64,000 nucleotides of DNA, taken from the NCBI GenBank assembly GCA_048264105.1, contig JBLXDJ010000004.1, forward strand, positions 477,232 to 541,231, read 5' to 3'. Of the stretch, positions 1 to 6,945 are shown one piece after another. Source of the stretch: Oceanospirillum sp048264105. GTDB taxonomy: Bacteria > Pseudomonadota > Gammaproteobacteria > Pseudomonadales > Halomonadaceae. How positions within the stretch are numbered: position 1 is the stretch's first letter; each line of letters opens with the position of its first letter. Below the pieces are notes generated by a model, which was given only the letters and a program-made list of their open reading frames with translations, made no database searches and was not told the DNA's origin. The translations under genes were made by a program, and so were the position numbers.

Positions 1-825
1 GCCCTGGCCAGTGAAGGCCAGATTCCGGCGACCAAGGTGACCGGTAAGTGGCTGTTTCCAAAAAAGCTGGTGGATCGCTGGCTGCTGGAGTCCTGCCATA
101 GTGGTCTGATGGCCGATCGTCTGCTACTGACCGGTAGTGATGATCCTTTCCTGCAGGCGATGATGCTGCGTCTGCCTTCCGTGGTGGGCAACAAGGCGCT
201 GTACAGCTATAGCGTCACCGGCACCCGCATGGGGCTGAGTCTCTTGTCTCAGGGACATGCGGATGTGGCGGCGATTCACTGGGGGCGGGCAGAGGAGAGC
301 CATCTGCGCCATCCGGGTCTGGTGCGTCAGTTCTCCCATTATCGCCAGTGGGTGCTGATCCATGCCTTTAAGCGCACTCAGGGTCTGATTGTCAGTTCAG
401 AATTTGAAACCGCTGATGCTGATAGCCTGCCGATGCATCGTATGCGTTGGGCGATCCGTCAGGAAGGCGCGGGTTCTCAGCGCTTCCTGCAGGAATGGCT
501 CTCCGGCCAGCAGATGCAGGAATCCGATCTGAATGTTTCCGTTCAGGCGTTCAGTGAGCGGGAGATGGCCTCCATGATCTGCCGTGGGGATGCCGATGTG
601 GGGCCGGGCAGTCTCAGCGCCGCCCGTGAATACGGCCTTGGCTTTATCCCGGTCTGCGAAGAAGCCTTTGATCTGGTAGTGCCGCGCAGTGTTTATTTCC
701 GTGGTCTTTTCCAGCAGCTGTTTACCTATATGCAGAGCAAAGAGGGCCGCGCACTGGCAGACAGCCTAGGTGGCTACGATCTGAGCGAGTGCGGAAAAAT
801 GGTCTGGAATGGCGCAGAGAGTTAG
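1..825 (+). CDS. HTH/PBP-domain transcriptional regulator (5' truncated)
   Basis: The frame is open from base 1. The first codons read ALASEGQIPATKVTGKWLFP, the second half of an excisionase/MerR-like winged HTH, so the gene starts upstream and the GTG at 37 is not its start. The rest (about 230 residues) resembles the periplasmic-binding-protein-like domain PF12727 that occurs fused to such HTHs in regulators linked to oxyanion and molybdoenzyme genes. I infer a one-component regulator that binds a small ligand in the cytoplasm: no signal peptide is possible behind a DNA-binding domain. The Mo/W island lies only 7 kb away, which fits, but the target is unknown. A terminator-like hairpin follows at 966. 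Confidence 0.75.
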   Translation, partial: ALASEGQIPATKVTGKWLFPKKLVDRWLLESCHSGLMADRLLLTGSDDPFLQAMMLRLPSVVGNKALYSYSVTGTRMGLSLLSQGHADVAAIHWGRAEESHLRHPGLVRQFSHYRQWVLIHAFKRTQGLIVSSEFETADADSLPMHRMRWAIRQEGAGSQRFLQEWLSGQQMQESDLNVSVQAFSEREMASMICRGDADVGPGSLSAAREYGLGFIPVCEEAFDLVVPRSVYFRGLFQQLFTYMQSKEGRALADSLGGYDLSECGKMVWNGAES

Positions 826-965
826 AGCTTTAACCTGTGGTTTGCTGAAAAGCCATATAAAACAAAGGGTTGAAACATCTTCTCTGCTATTAGCTTATAA
901 CCTAATGGTCTTAAGCAAAGATTGATTCATGGCTTTTCTGAATTAGAATGCCCGACTTTACTGCA

Positions 966-989
966 GCGCCTCAATCGGGGCGCTTTTTT
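966..989 (+). terminator. Terminator-like hairpin with T6 run, in the leader of the next gene
   Basis: Seven-base-pair arms GCGCCTC/GGGGCGC (one G-T pair) with a 4-nt loop are followed directly by six T. It ends only 23 bases before the permease start codon, so it may end transcription of the regulator or act as an attenuator of the permease. A possible promoter (TTGATT, then TAGAAT) lies just before it near 922-950, which favours attenuation but is weak evidence. Confidence 0.6.
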
Positions 990-1012
990 CGTTTCAGAGT
1001 CGGATATACCCC

Positions 1013-2266
1013 ATGAATGTAAAAGAGCATCTGAGCGGCTTTGCACTGCTCGGTCTGGTATTGGTGCTGGGGGCGGTTGCCCTTGAGTCTGCTATTTTCT
1101 TCCGTTTGCTGATCGGTCTGGGCTTAGGCTACGCCCTGACCCGCGCTTCTCTTGGCTTTGCCGGTAGTGTGAATCGTGCCTATCGTGCCGGTTCTACCCG
1201 CCTGATGCGTGCCCTGATGCTGATGTTTGTGGCAACGGCTATCGCATCTACCGCCTTCCTTTATAAACAAGATCCGACCCAGATGGGCTTGTGGGTGAAC
1301 CCCATCAATGCCGGTCTGATCCTTGGCGGCCTGATGTTTGGTTTTGGTATGTCCTTCGCGGGCTGCTGCGCCTCCGGCGTACTGACCTATTTCTCCAGCA
1401 GTCTGGCGCGTCCGGCGCTGGTGCTGTTCAGCTTTGGTTTGGGTGTATTTTTGGGCTTCCCGCTGCAGGCAGAGGAAAGCTGGATTAAAGAGAGCTGGGT
1501 TTCAACCGCCACCTTTGAAGGGCAGGGTGTTTATCTGCCGGATCTGTTCGCCGGTGGCCCAATGGACGGTTACTTTGGTGCGATTCTGCTGACTGCCCTG
1601 TTTGCAGGTGTTGTGATCTGGCTGGCGCAGCGTTATGAGCATCGTCGCCAGAAAGAGGGGACTTTTATCGGCGTTGCTGCTGAGAAAGAGCAGTTGGAAA
1701 GCACCCCATCGGATCTGGCGCAGCACCCGTTTTTCAGCCGTGAAACCTATCAGGCACTGTTTGTTAAGCGCTGGACTATGACCACAGGTGTTGCCGTTAT
1801 CGTAGTGCTGTTCACCCTGCTGATGGGTGTCACCGGTTCCGGCTGGGGCGCATCGTCTCCCTTCGGTTTCTGGATTGGTCGCCTGCTGATCGCCGTGGGC
1901 GTTGAGCCTGCCGTCATCGCCGCCTTTACCCATCGTCCGGAAGGCGTGTTCACCATGCCGTTTTTCAGCCATCCTGTGAACGTGCAGAACATCGGCATTA
2001 TGCTGGGCGCGGTGATCTCCCTGTTGCTGGCGGGGCGCTTCTTCAGTGGTATGAGCCGTATGCGTCTGGGTGGGCAGGAAGCCGCCATGCTGGTTATCGC
2101 CGGTATCGCAATGGGGCTGGGGACTCGTTTCGCCAACGGCTGTAATGTTGGCGCGCTGTACACCCCGATTGCTAACTTCTCACTGTCTGGCTGGATCTTC
2201 CTGATCGTGATGGTTGCCGGTGGCGTGTTCGGCAACTGGCTGGGTAAAAAGATGAAGAACGCCTGA
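1013..2266 (+). CDS. YeeE/YedE-family sulfur-compound permease
   Basis: A 417-residue polytopic membrane protein with about ten hydrophobic segments. It has the duplicated family signature: a first half with FGFGMSFAGCCASG near residue 115 and a second half with GLGTRFANGCNVGALYTPI near residue 370. The small-residue/Cys motifs line the pore in the thiosulfate importer YeeE. The family moves thiosulfate or related sulfur (sometimes selenium-linked) species across the inner membrane. No TusA-like partner is adjacent, so the substrate cannot be fixed. A strong terminator follows at 2289. Length is normal for the long, two-repeat version. Confidence 0.85.
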   Translation: MNVKEHLSGFALLGLVLVLGAVALESAIFFRLLIGLGLGYALTRASLGFAGSVNRAYRAGSTRLMRALMLMFVATAIASTAFLYKQDPTQMGLWVNPINAGLILGGLMFGFGMSFAGCCASGVLTYFSSSLARPALVLFSFGLGVFLGFPLQAEESWIKESWVSTATFEGQGVYLPDLFAGGPMDGYFGAILLTALFAGVVIWLAQRYEHRRQKEGTFIGVAAEKEQLESTPSDLAQHPFFSRETYQALFVKRWTMTTGVAVIVVLFTLLMGVTGSGWGASSPFGFWIGRLLIAVGVEPAVIAAFTHRPEGVFTMPFFSHPVNVQNIGIMLGAVISLLLAGRFFSGMSRMRLGGQEAAMLVIAGIAMGLGTRFANGCNVGALYTPIANFSLSGWIFLIVMVAGGVFGNWLGKKMKNA

Positions 2267-2288
2267 TCGGTGTTGCGTCTCCCACGCT

Positions 2289-2324
2289 AAAACGCCCCGC
2301 CGCTGAAAAGCGCCGGGGCGTTTT
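2289..2324 (+). terminator. Rho-independent terminator after the YeeE/YedE permease
   Basis: Perfect 10-bp arms AAAACGCCCC/GGGGCGTTTT enclose a second short stem (CGCT/AGCG). The A and T tracts on either side make it usable in both directions. Confidence 0.85.
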
Positions 2325-2404
2325 GGTGTCTGGTGGTATGACGCCCAACCGGGCATCCGCTAGACTACAGGCGTATTCTTTGCGGGCAAAAACGGAAGAT
2401 GATT

Positions 2405-2593
2405 ATGAAAATGACACGCTTACTTTTAGTTTGTCTGGTTTTAACCGGCTGTTCCTATCAGGGCGTCTACGAGGGTGTTCGGGCGAACCAACGCTATGAA
2501 TGCTCTAAACTACCGCCCTCCCAATATGATGAGTGCATGCAAAGCGCCAATAAATCATATGAAGAGTATGAGCGGGAACGAAGCGGGCAGTAA
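2405..2593 (+). CDS. Small lipoprotein of unknown function
   Basis: About 62 residues. A short hydrophobic leader ends in the lipobox LVLTGC, so the mature protein should be a Cys-anchored lipoprotein of only about 45 residues with two further Cys (RYECSKLPP, YDECMQ) that could form a disulfide. The ATG at 2405 is preferred over 2399 because the GGAAG at 2394-2398 is then six bases upstream instead of abutting the codon. It stands alone between a terminator and ynfA. Role not recognised. Confidence 0.75.
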   Translation: MKMTRLLLVCLVLTGCSYQGVYEGVRANQRYECSKLPPSQYDECMQSANKSYEEYERERSGQ

Positions 2594-2672
2594 GCCTGAA
2601 GGCATTTAATCTGAAAAGTGCGGGGCTGATGTTTAGGTGCGCCGTGTATGTTGTTATCAGGAGCAGAGTCTT

Positions 2673-3005
2673 TTGACTGAGTTGAAAACCGTTGGCTTAT
2701 TCCTTGTGACCGCGTTGGCCGAGATTATAGGTTGTTATTTGCCCTATCTCTGGCTTCGGGAGGGGAAAACGATCTGGCTGCTGGTGCCCGCAGCACTCAG
2801 CCTTGCGGCTTTCGCATGGTTGCTGACCCTGCATCCGACTGCATCGGGCAGGGTGTATGCCGCCTATGGTGGTGTTTATATTTTTATGGCAATCCTCTGG
2901 CTCTGGGCCGTGGATGGCATCCGCCCAACGGTCTGGGATCTGGTTGGCTCCGCCGTCGCCCTGCTGGGCATGGCGATTATTATGTTTGCGCCGCGCAGCT
3001 CGTAA
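2673..3005 (+). CDS. ynfA: YnfA/UPF0060 family small membrane protein
   Basis: A 110-residue protein with four transmembrane segments and the family hallmark ALAEIIGCYLPYLWLREGKT near the N terminus, then GRVYAAYGGVYI. YnfA relatives resemble SMR-type exporters, and drug efflux has been proposed for enterobacterial members. The TTG at 2673 is chosen as start: AGGAG at 2659-2663 lies nine bases upstream and the family begins at this point, while an upstream in-frame GTG at 2637 would add a hydrophilic tail without a ribosome site. This is the last conserved gene before the accessory patch. Confidence 0.88.
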   Translation: MTELKTVGLFLVTALAEIIGCYLPYLWLREGKTIWLLVPAALSLAAFAWLLTLHPTASGRVYAAYGGVYIFMAILWLWAVDGIRPTVWDLVGSAVALLGMAIIMFAPRSS

Positions 3006-3078
3006 ATGGCTTAGTCTCGTAGGCTGGATCAACCCGTTGTCGTGCCTCGTCAGACGCGGCACACTCAAACCCTCGCAT

Positions 3079-3106
3079 CTCGTTGCCATGTTCCCTGTGG
3101 TAATGC
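3079..3106 (+). repeat. Diverged copy of the CTCGTT...TAATG palindromic repeat
   Basis: CTCGTTGCCATGTTCC then CTGTGGTAATGC matches the repeat unit found better preserved at 3134 and 3876. Its arms (CCA/TGG) are partly decayed. It marks the left edge of the accessory patch. Confidence 0.5.
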
Positions 3107-3131
3107 CTCCCATGCTGAAAGTCACTCCGCC

Positions 3132-3258
3132 AACTCGTTCCAACGCTCCGCGTTGTAATGTATACCCGAAGCTGTAAATCACTCCAGTGTCAGAAAAGGT
3201 CGGTTTCTAAGAACTAATATTCGTGTGATTCTAAAAAAGCATCCGTTAAACTGCTTGG
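3132..3258 (+). repeat. Direct repeat, copy 1 (flanks the GIY-YIG-like gene)
   Basis: 127 bases that recur at 3874-3999 with roughly 14 differences and one 1-base gap (about 89% identity by eye). It starts with the palindromic unit (arms CAACGC/GCGTTG around TCC), runs through AGAAAAGGTCGG and GTGTGATTCTAAAAAAGCATCCG, and stops four bases before the gene start at 3262. Confidence 0.9.
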
Positions 3259-3261
3259 TTT

Positions 3262-3852
3262 ATGAGTCTGGAATATAGGCCTTATGTTTTTATTCTGCAG
3301 ATTAAAGATAAAACAGAAGCATATGAGGGATTGATGGCGTACTCATTTGAATTAAACTCAGAGGCATTGAAACGTCATTTCGCTGTATATGTTGTTATTG
3401 CGACAGATGGCAAAGAATTTGACTTGTATGTAGGGAAAACAGGCGACAATCGTGAAGGTTGTAACCCTTTGATCTCAAGGTGTGGCAATCATTTTTCATA
3501 TAACAAGATACATAGTCAGATTAGAAACAAAATCGTTGATCATGAGTTGAAAGACTACACCTATGTTTTTGATCATTTTGGCGAGTACTCCGAAAAGGAA
3601 TGCATTCGAAAGCCATTGGTTGATTTAATCAACGAGATGGAACGATATCTCAATGAGGAAATTTGCGCTTTAGCAGAGAACCTAGACAATTGCCGCGTGC
3701 TTAATCCCTATAATGGAAAGCATGTGTCGCGTACTGAGATGGCTCGACGTCACTCACATAGAACTCCAGATTGCACTTCGAAAATCAAGGATATAGTTTT
3801 GGAGGTTGAGTCTGTAATTGCGAAGAAGAGGTTGCGGATAGCTACCGTGTGA
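3262..3852 (+). CDS. GIY-YIG-like nuclease domain protein (accessory cassette)
   Basis: 196 residues. The segment VYVVIATDG, then LYVGKTGD, then LISRCGNHFSYNKIHSQIRNK has the order of a GIY-YIG nuclease core: two strands carrying Y-x-V and Y-V-G, a conserved R and an H about a dozen residues later. A candidate catalytic Glu lies in LINEMERYLNEE. No ribosome site precedes 3262; an internal ATG at 3334 has GAGGGA four bases upstream and would still leave the whole core (172 residues). The gene is AT-rich, alone, and enclosed by 127-bp direct repeats, which points to a mobile or recombining cassette. It could be a homing-type, repair or defence nuclease; I cannot tell which. Confidence 0.6.
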   Translation: MSLEYRPYVFILQIKDKTEAYEGLMAYSFELNSEALKRHFAVYVVIATDGKEFDLYVGKTGDNREGCNPLISRCGNHFSYNKIHSQIRNKIVDHELKDYTYVFDHFGEYSEKECIRKPLVDLINEMERYLNEEICALAENLDNCRVLNPYNGKHVSRTEMARRHSHRTPDCTSKIKDIVLEVESVIAKKRLRIATV

Positions 3853-3873
3853 TATGCGGTGCGAAGTAACTCC

Positions 3874-3999
3874 AGCTCGTTCCAACGCTCCGCGTTGTAA
3901 TACATACCCCAGCTATAAATCACTCCGCTGTTAGAAAAGGTCGGTATCTAAGACCTAATGTTCGTGTGATTCTAAAAAAGCATCCGGTAAACTACTTGG
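3874..3999 (+). repeat. Direct repeat, copy 2 (right flank of the GIY-YIG-like gene)
   Basis: Second copy of the sequence at 3132-3258. Both end in CTTGG. It begins about 20 bases after the stop codon, so the pair encloses one gene exactly. Downstream, the sequences diverge and a different repeat follows at 4062. Confidence 0.9.
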
Positions 4000-4061
4000 C
4001 AAGAAGTTTTGGAAGCAGGCGCGGGATGTTAGCGCCTGCAGTTTTAAACGCACAGAAGCGC

Positions 4062-4176
4062 AGCAGGGAAGCAGCCAGATCAGAGATGGATTTTTCCTTT
4101 CTAATCAAAGCCCTTCCTCATTTTTTGTCGGTATATTGAAGTCGCCGAAACGTTCATGCCTGATATGAAAATGTTA
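4062..4176 (+). repeat. 115-bp accessory-module leader element, copy A
   Basis: Ungapped match of 115 bases to 53406-53520, 91 identical by my count (79%). Shared blocks include ATGGATTTTTC, CTTCCTC, TTTGTCGG and AAAATGTTA. In both places the element lies upstream of an AT-rich operon in the same orientation (37 bases before the ATG here, 122 bases there). It does not share a reading frame between copies: copy A has stops where copy B is open, so it is probably non-coding. It may be a promoter/leader or the end of an integrating element. Confidence 0.85.
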
Positions 4177-4212
4177 GCTGCTCGAGATAGTTTCAACTTA
4201 AGGAGTATGAGA

Positions 4213-4800
4213 ATGAGTGAAACAACAAAAGCAAAAATCAACCTGAAAGAAGGGCTTATTGAACTTGAAGGGTCAGAGGAGTTCGTTGGAAATTATCTAA
4301 ACGAATTTAAGAAGCTTCTGCGTATTGTTGAAACTGGAGATACGGCTGCTGAGACTGCTGCCTTAGATAGTACTCCAAATTCGGATAGTTCTGGACAAAC
4401 AGCAAAGAAGAAGGCACCTGCCAAAAAAACTACTAGCACCAAGAAAATAGCCCCTAAAGTCACCATAGAGAGATTTGATATCCACGGTAATGATAGTGTT
4501 CCTTCTTTAGGAGAGTTCATGGATACCAAAAAACCTGGTACAAAAAATGGAAACCTTGTTGCAGTGATTGGTTACTATTTAACAGAGATACTGGGGGACG
4601 ACTTTTTTACACTCGGGCAAATTGAATATGCCTATAAAATGTTGTCTCTGAAAAGGCCGGGACACTTAAGACAAATAATGATTAATGAAAAAAATGAGAG
4701 GGATCTTTTCGAGCCAGATGCTGAAGATAAAAATCGGTGGAATTTAACTAGATCAGGTGAAATCTTTGTTTCCGATCAACTTCCGGCTAGCGATTCATGA
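4213..4800 (+). CDS. Accessory two-gene module, protein 1 (unknown function)
   Basis: 195 residues from the ATG at 4213, which has AAGGAG seven bases upstream; an earlier ATG at 4156 is inside the repeat element and has none. The N terminus (NLKEGLIELEGSEEFVGNYL) is a compact hydrophobic/acidic motif ending in an amphipathic helix. A Lys/Ala-rich linker (KKKAPAKKTTSTKK) follows, then about 80 residues (NLVAVIGYYLTEILGDDFFT, later FEPDAEDKNRWNLTRSGEIF) that look like a winged-helix or helical adaptor. The same pattern appears at the start of the next protein. It overlaps that gene by ATGA. Function unknown; the AT bias and context suggest horizontal origin. Confidence 0.7.
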   Translation: MSETTKAKINLKEGLIELEGSEEFVGNYLNEFKKLLRIVETGDTAAETAALDSTPNSDSSGQTAKKKAPAKKTTSTKKIAPKVTIERFDIHGNDSVPSLGEFMDTKKPGTKNGNLVAVIGYYLTEILGDDFFTLGQIEYAYKMLSLKRPGHLRQIMINEKNERDLFEPDAEDKNRWNLTRSGEIFVSDQLPASDS

Positions 4801-5537
4801 AGGTAGAAACTTTTTCCCAAAAATATGAATTGGTAGATAAATCAGAATTAGAAAAAGTCGTATATCTTTCATATTTTTTACATCAAAGCAAACAAGAGAT
4901 TGAGTTTTCCGTTAGTGATGTTTCGTCAATAATGTTCGCTCTCGGTTTCGCAAAGCCAAATATGACACGTCTAAAGGGAAAGGTTGCTAAGTCTGCCATG
5001 TTCGTAAAGGGCAGTAAAAAAGATCTGTTTCGACTATCAGCGAAAAAACTTGCTGAAATGAAATCCATAATTCCTGATCTGTCAGAATCTGAGGAGGTAA
5101 TTTCGGATGATTCAGTCCTTCCAGAAATACTATTAAAAGAAACTAAGCGTCCCTACCTAATTAAATTGGCACAACAGATTAATGCCTCATATGAGAATAA
5201 TCTATTTGATGCTTGTTCATTAATGATGAGGCGTTTGCTAGAAGTTCTGCTCATCCACTGCTTCGAAGAGACTGGAATTGAAAGTGCTGTTAAAGACTTG
5301 GATGGAAATTTTAAAAACCTGAAGACATTAATTAATACTGCTATATCTCGCCCTGAAGTTGAAATATCAAATGATGTAAAAAAGGATATCGACAAATTTA
5401 GAGAGCTTGGAAATCTATCTGCACACAGAGTTAAATATAACTGCAGAAAAGATGATATACGAATAGTAAAGCTCGAGTATAGAGCTGTAATTGAAGAGCT
5501 TTTATATGTCAGCAAACTTATCAAGGAAAGCAGGTAA
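4797..5537 (+). CDS. Accessory two-gene module, protein 2: DUF4145-like C terminus
   Basis: 246 residues. Residues about 17-90 (VVYLSYFLHQSKQEIEFS ... FRLSAKKLAEM) repeat the pattern of the C-terminal domain of protein 1: a YY/YF-L helix, a short strand, a conserved P before a basic helix, then F-x-x-T/S-x-x-G/K. Residues about 125-245 have the DUF4145-type helical layout: YENNLFDACSLMMRRLLEVL, then FRELGNLSAHRV, then IEELLYVS. DUF4145 domains are often found in restriction and anti-phage proteins. Start ATG overlaps the upstream stop, so the pair is translationally coupled and probably forms a complex. The stop codon lies in the left end of an attC-like site. Confidence 0.7.
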   Translation: MKVETFSQKYELVDKSELEKVVYLSYFLHQSKQEIEFSVSDVSSIMFALGFAKPNMTRLKGKVAKSAMFVKGSKKDLFRLSAKKLAEMKSIIPDLSESEEVISDDSVLPEILLKETKRPYLIKLAQQINASYENNLFDACSLMMRRLLEVLLIHCFEETGIESAVKDLDGNFKNLKTLINTAISRPEVEISNDVKKDIDKFRELGNLSAHRVKYNCRKDDIRIVKLEYRAVIEELLYVSKLIKESR

Positions 5538-5604
5538 TAAGGTGTTGTTGCCGGGCCGGTTTGCCGCTTCGCTTCAATCCAGCCGCAAAGCACGGCGTTA
5601 TAAC
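5533..5604 (+). other. attC-like recombination site (left of small exported gene)
   Basis: An imperfect inverted repeat ends in GGCGTTATAAC. The inner arms TTTGCCGCT and AGCCGCAAA pair at 8 of 9 positions around TCGCTTCAATCC, and GCCGG/CACGGC pair further out. Size, overlap with the upstream stop codon and the GCGTTA end fit an integron attC site; the left TAATAAGG box deviates from the TAAC consensus. No integrase gene is in the window. Confidence 0.45.
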
Positions 5605-5621
5605 GCAATGGGAAAATATAC

Positions 5622-5906
5622 ATGAGAATCAATAGTTTAACCCTAATTGGCGCAACGATGGTGGCAATAGCGCTCCCAGTTATGGCTGATATGTTTACTC
5701 CTAGTCATTCTTGCTCCAAGCCTTATAAACCGTATCAGTTCAACTCTCAATGGGAGTTAGATAATTTCAATGATGAGGTTCAAAGTTTCAAACGGTGCAT
5801 CACAGATTTTGTTGATGAGCAAAACGAAGCTGCTCAGAGGCATCAAGAAGCAGCTAGTGATGCCATTGATGAATGGAACAATTTTGTTAATTATGAGCTT
5901 AATTAA
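5622..5906 (+). CDS. Small exported protein in an integron-like cassette
   Basis: 94 residues with a clear signal peptide (IGATMVAIALPVMA, cleavage before DMFTPSHS). The mature part of about 72 residues carries two Cys (HSCSKPY and KRCITDF, probably a disulfide) and a charged amphipathic helix rich in Glu, Gln and Ala. It is predicted to sit free in the periplasm. Start is 18 bases after one attC-like site and the stop is 6 bases before the next, the usual geometry of a single-gene cassette; a promoter of its own is not evident. I recall similar short secreted proteins from integron-type settings, but the function is unknown. Confidence 0.72.
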   Translation: MRINSLTLIGATMVAIALPVMADMFTPSHSCSKPYKPYQFNSQWELDNFNDEVQSFKRCITDFVDEQNEAAQRHQEAASDAIDEWNNFVNYELN

Positions 5907-5911
5907 AAGCG

Positions 5912-5974
5912 TTATAACAAGGCGCTGAAGCAAGGATGCGCTAACGCGCGACGCTTAGTTTTGCGTTAGAACAT
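5912..5974 (+). other. attC-like recombination site (right of small exported gene)
   Basis: Left end TATAACAAGGCGCTGAAGC, right end GCTTAGTTTTGCGTTAGAAC. The reverse complement of the right end (GTTCTAACGCAAAACTAAGC) aligns to the left with the usual attC pattern: TAAC boxes outside and AAGC boxes inside, with mismatches between. The centre (GCGCTAACGCGCGACGC) can pair. This is the more convincing of the two sites and is close to class 1 cassette sites in layout. Confidence 0.6.
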
Positions 5975-6003
5975 ACTGATATGTGGGCAATATTCGTGGC
6001 TAA

Positions 6004-6028
6004 GGCTACCACGCGGAGCGTGGGAGCC
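6004..6028 (+). repeat. Palindromic repeat in inverted orientation
   Basis: GGCT-A-CCACGC-GGA-GCGTGG-G-AGCC is a 25-base hairpin with one mismatch. Its reverse complement reads CCCACGCTCCGCGTGG, the core of the CTCGTT...TAATG family at 3134 and 3876. A further CGTTAGAA motif follows at 6047. Confidence 0.65.
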
Positions 6029-6083
6029 AGTCGATGCGAGTCGTTAGAATTGTGGCTAGCCATTTTACCTGGTACTACTAATC

Positions 6084-6548
6084 ATGAATGATCTTGAGTC
6101 GGTCGTAAGCGCTTATTACAAATTGCTCCAGTCTATAGACTGGAACGATGAAGTCTTGGTGAAGGGATTGCGAGAAGGATTAAATAAGTTCCCATCAAAC
6201 GCATTTTTAAGTTTGTGTCGCGAGAGCAAGTACCTTAGCGGGCATTTTTACTCTTGTATTGCATTGGAGAAGATCCGATCCCAAGATTTTTCTGGTTTGG
6301 TTTTTGAGCATATGGTTCCAAAATCTAAATACATTCAGAAGCCTTGTGAACAAGCTGCGCAAGAAGGGCGGCTAGATATCGATGAGATACAGGCTCTTTT
6401 CCAGAAGTACTGGAAAATTTCTATTATCACCACAGACGAGAACTCTCGCTTGAGCGTTCGCGATATGCCTGATGATTGGGATTTTGAGAACATCTTTGCA
6501 CGCTATCAAAAATGTGGGATTGAGCTTGTTGAAAGCCCTTTCTCGTAA
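6084..6548 (+). CDS. Hypothetical protein, accessory patch
   Basis: 154 residues, soluble, no signal peptide. The central part (LVFEHMVPKSKYIQKPCEQA) has the E-H-x-x-P-K spacing seen in some HNH-type cores but no second conserved His/Asn that I can place, so nuclease activity is only a possibility. The C-terminal part is rich in aromatic residues (MPDDWDFENIFARYQKCGIE). No good ribosome site precedes the ATG, as for the other single-gene cassettes here. It is the last gene before conserved sequence resumes at azlD, which faces it. Function unknown. Confidence 0.6.
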   Translation: MNDLESVVSAYYKLLQSIDWNDEVLVKGLREGLNKFPSNAFLSLCRESKYLSGHFYSCIALEKIRSQDFSGLVFEHMVPKSKYIQKPCEQAAQEGRLDIDEIQALFQKYWKISIITTDENSRLSVRDMPDDWDFENIFARYQKCGIELVESPFS

Positions 6549-6618
6549 AGAGCTGTATTACGTGACTAATGTCCCCCGGACATCTGTTTGGGTTGTTATT
6601 CCTCGCAGACCAATAACC

Positions 6619-6945
6619 TCAACTAACCCCCATCTGCACCAGCGCCATATAAGCCCCGGTTCCCCCGAGAATACTCACCAGCGGATGCTTAAACAGCAGG
6701 TGCAGCGCTGCCGTCAGCGCTAAGCACCCCAGTTCCGGCAGAAAACCGGTACTGGCCAGATCTTCATTCTTAAAGGTGTACACCACCAAAAGCACCATCA
6801 TCACCGGTGGCAGGTATTTCCCCAGAAACACCAGAATATGATGATCCGCAACCTTATAGAGCAGTACAAAAGGCAACACCCTTGTCAGAAAGGTGGCGGC
6901 GGTCATTACTGCGATGACTGTGAGGAGATAGCTCGCGGATTCCAT
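6619..6945 (-). CDS. azlD: AzlD-type small subunit of branched-chain amino acid exporter
   Basis: 108 residues, four hydrophobic segments, with the AzlD pattern TFLTRVLPFVLL near the start and LGKYLPPVMMVLLVVYTFK in the middle. AzlD pairs with AzlC in the inner membrane to export leucine-type amino acids or analogues. It starts inside the last 40 bases of azlC, so the two are co-translated. The C terminus (GGTGAYMALVQMGVS) is intact. It ends about 70 bases from the facing accessory gene. Confidence 0.88.
   Translation of the reverse strand: MESASYLLTVIAVMTAATFLTRVLPFVLLYKVADHHILVFLGKYLPPVMMVLLVVYTFKNEDLASTGFLPELGCLALTAALHLLFKHPLVSILGGTGAYMALVQMGVS

Noticed and set aside
3132..3999. Repeats as insertion-sequence ends
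   Set aside because: They are direct, long and imperfect with no terminal inverted repeats or transposase in the enclosed 600 bases.
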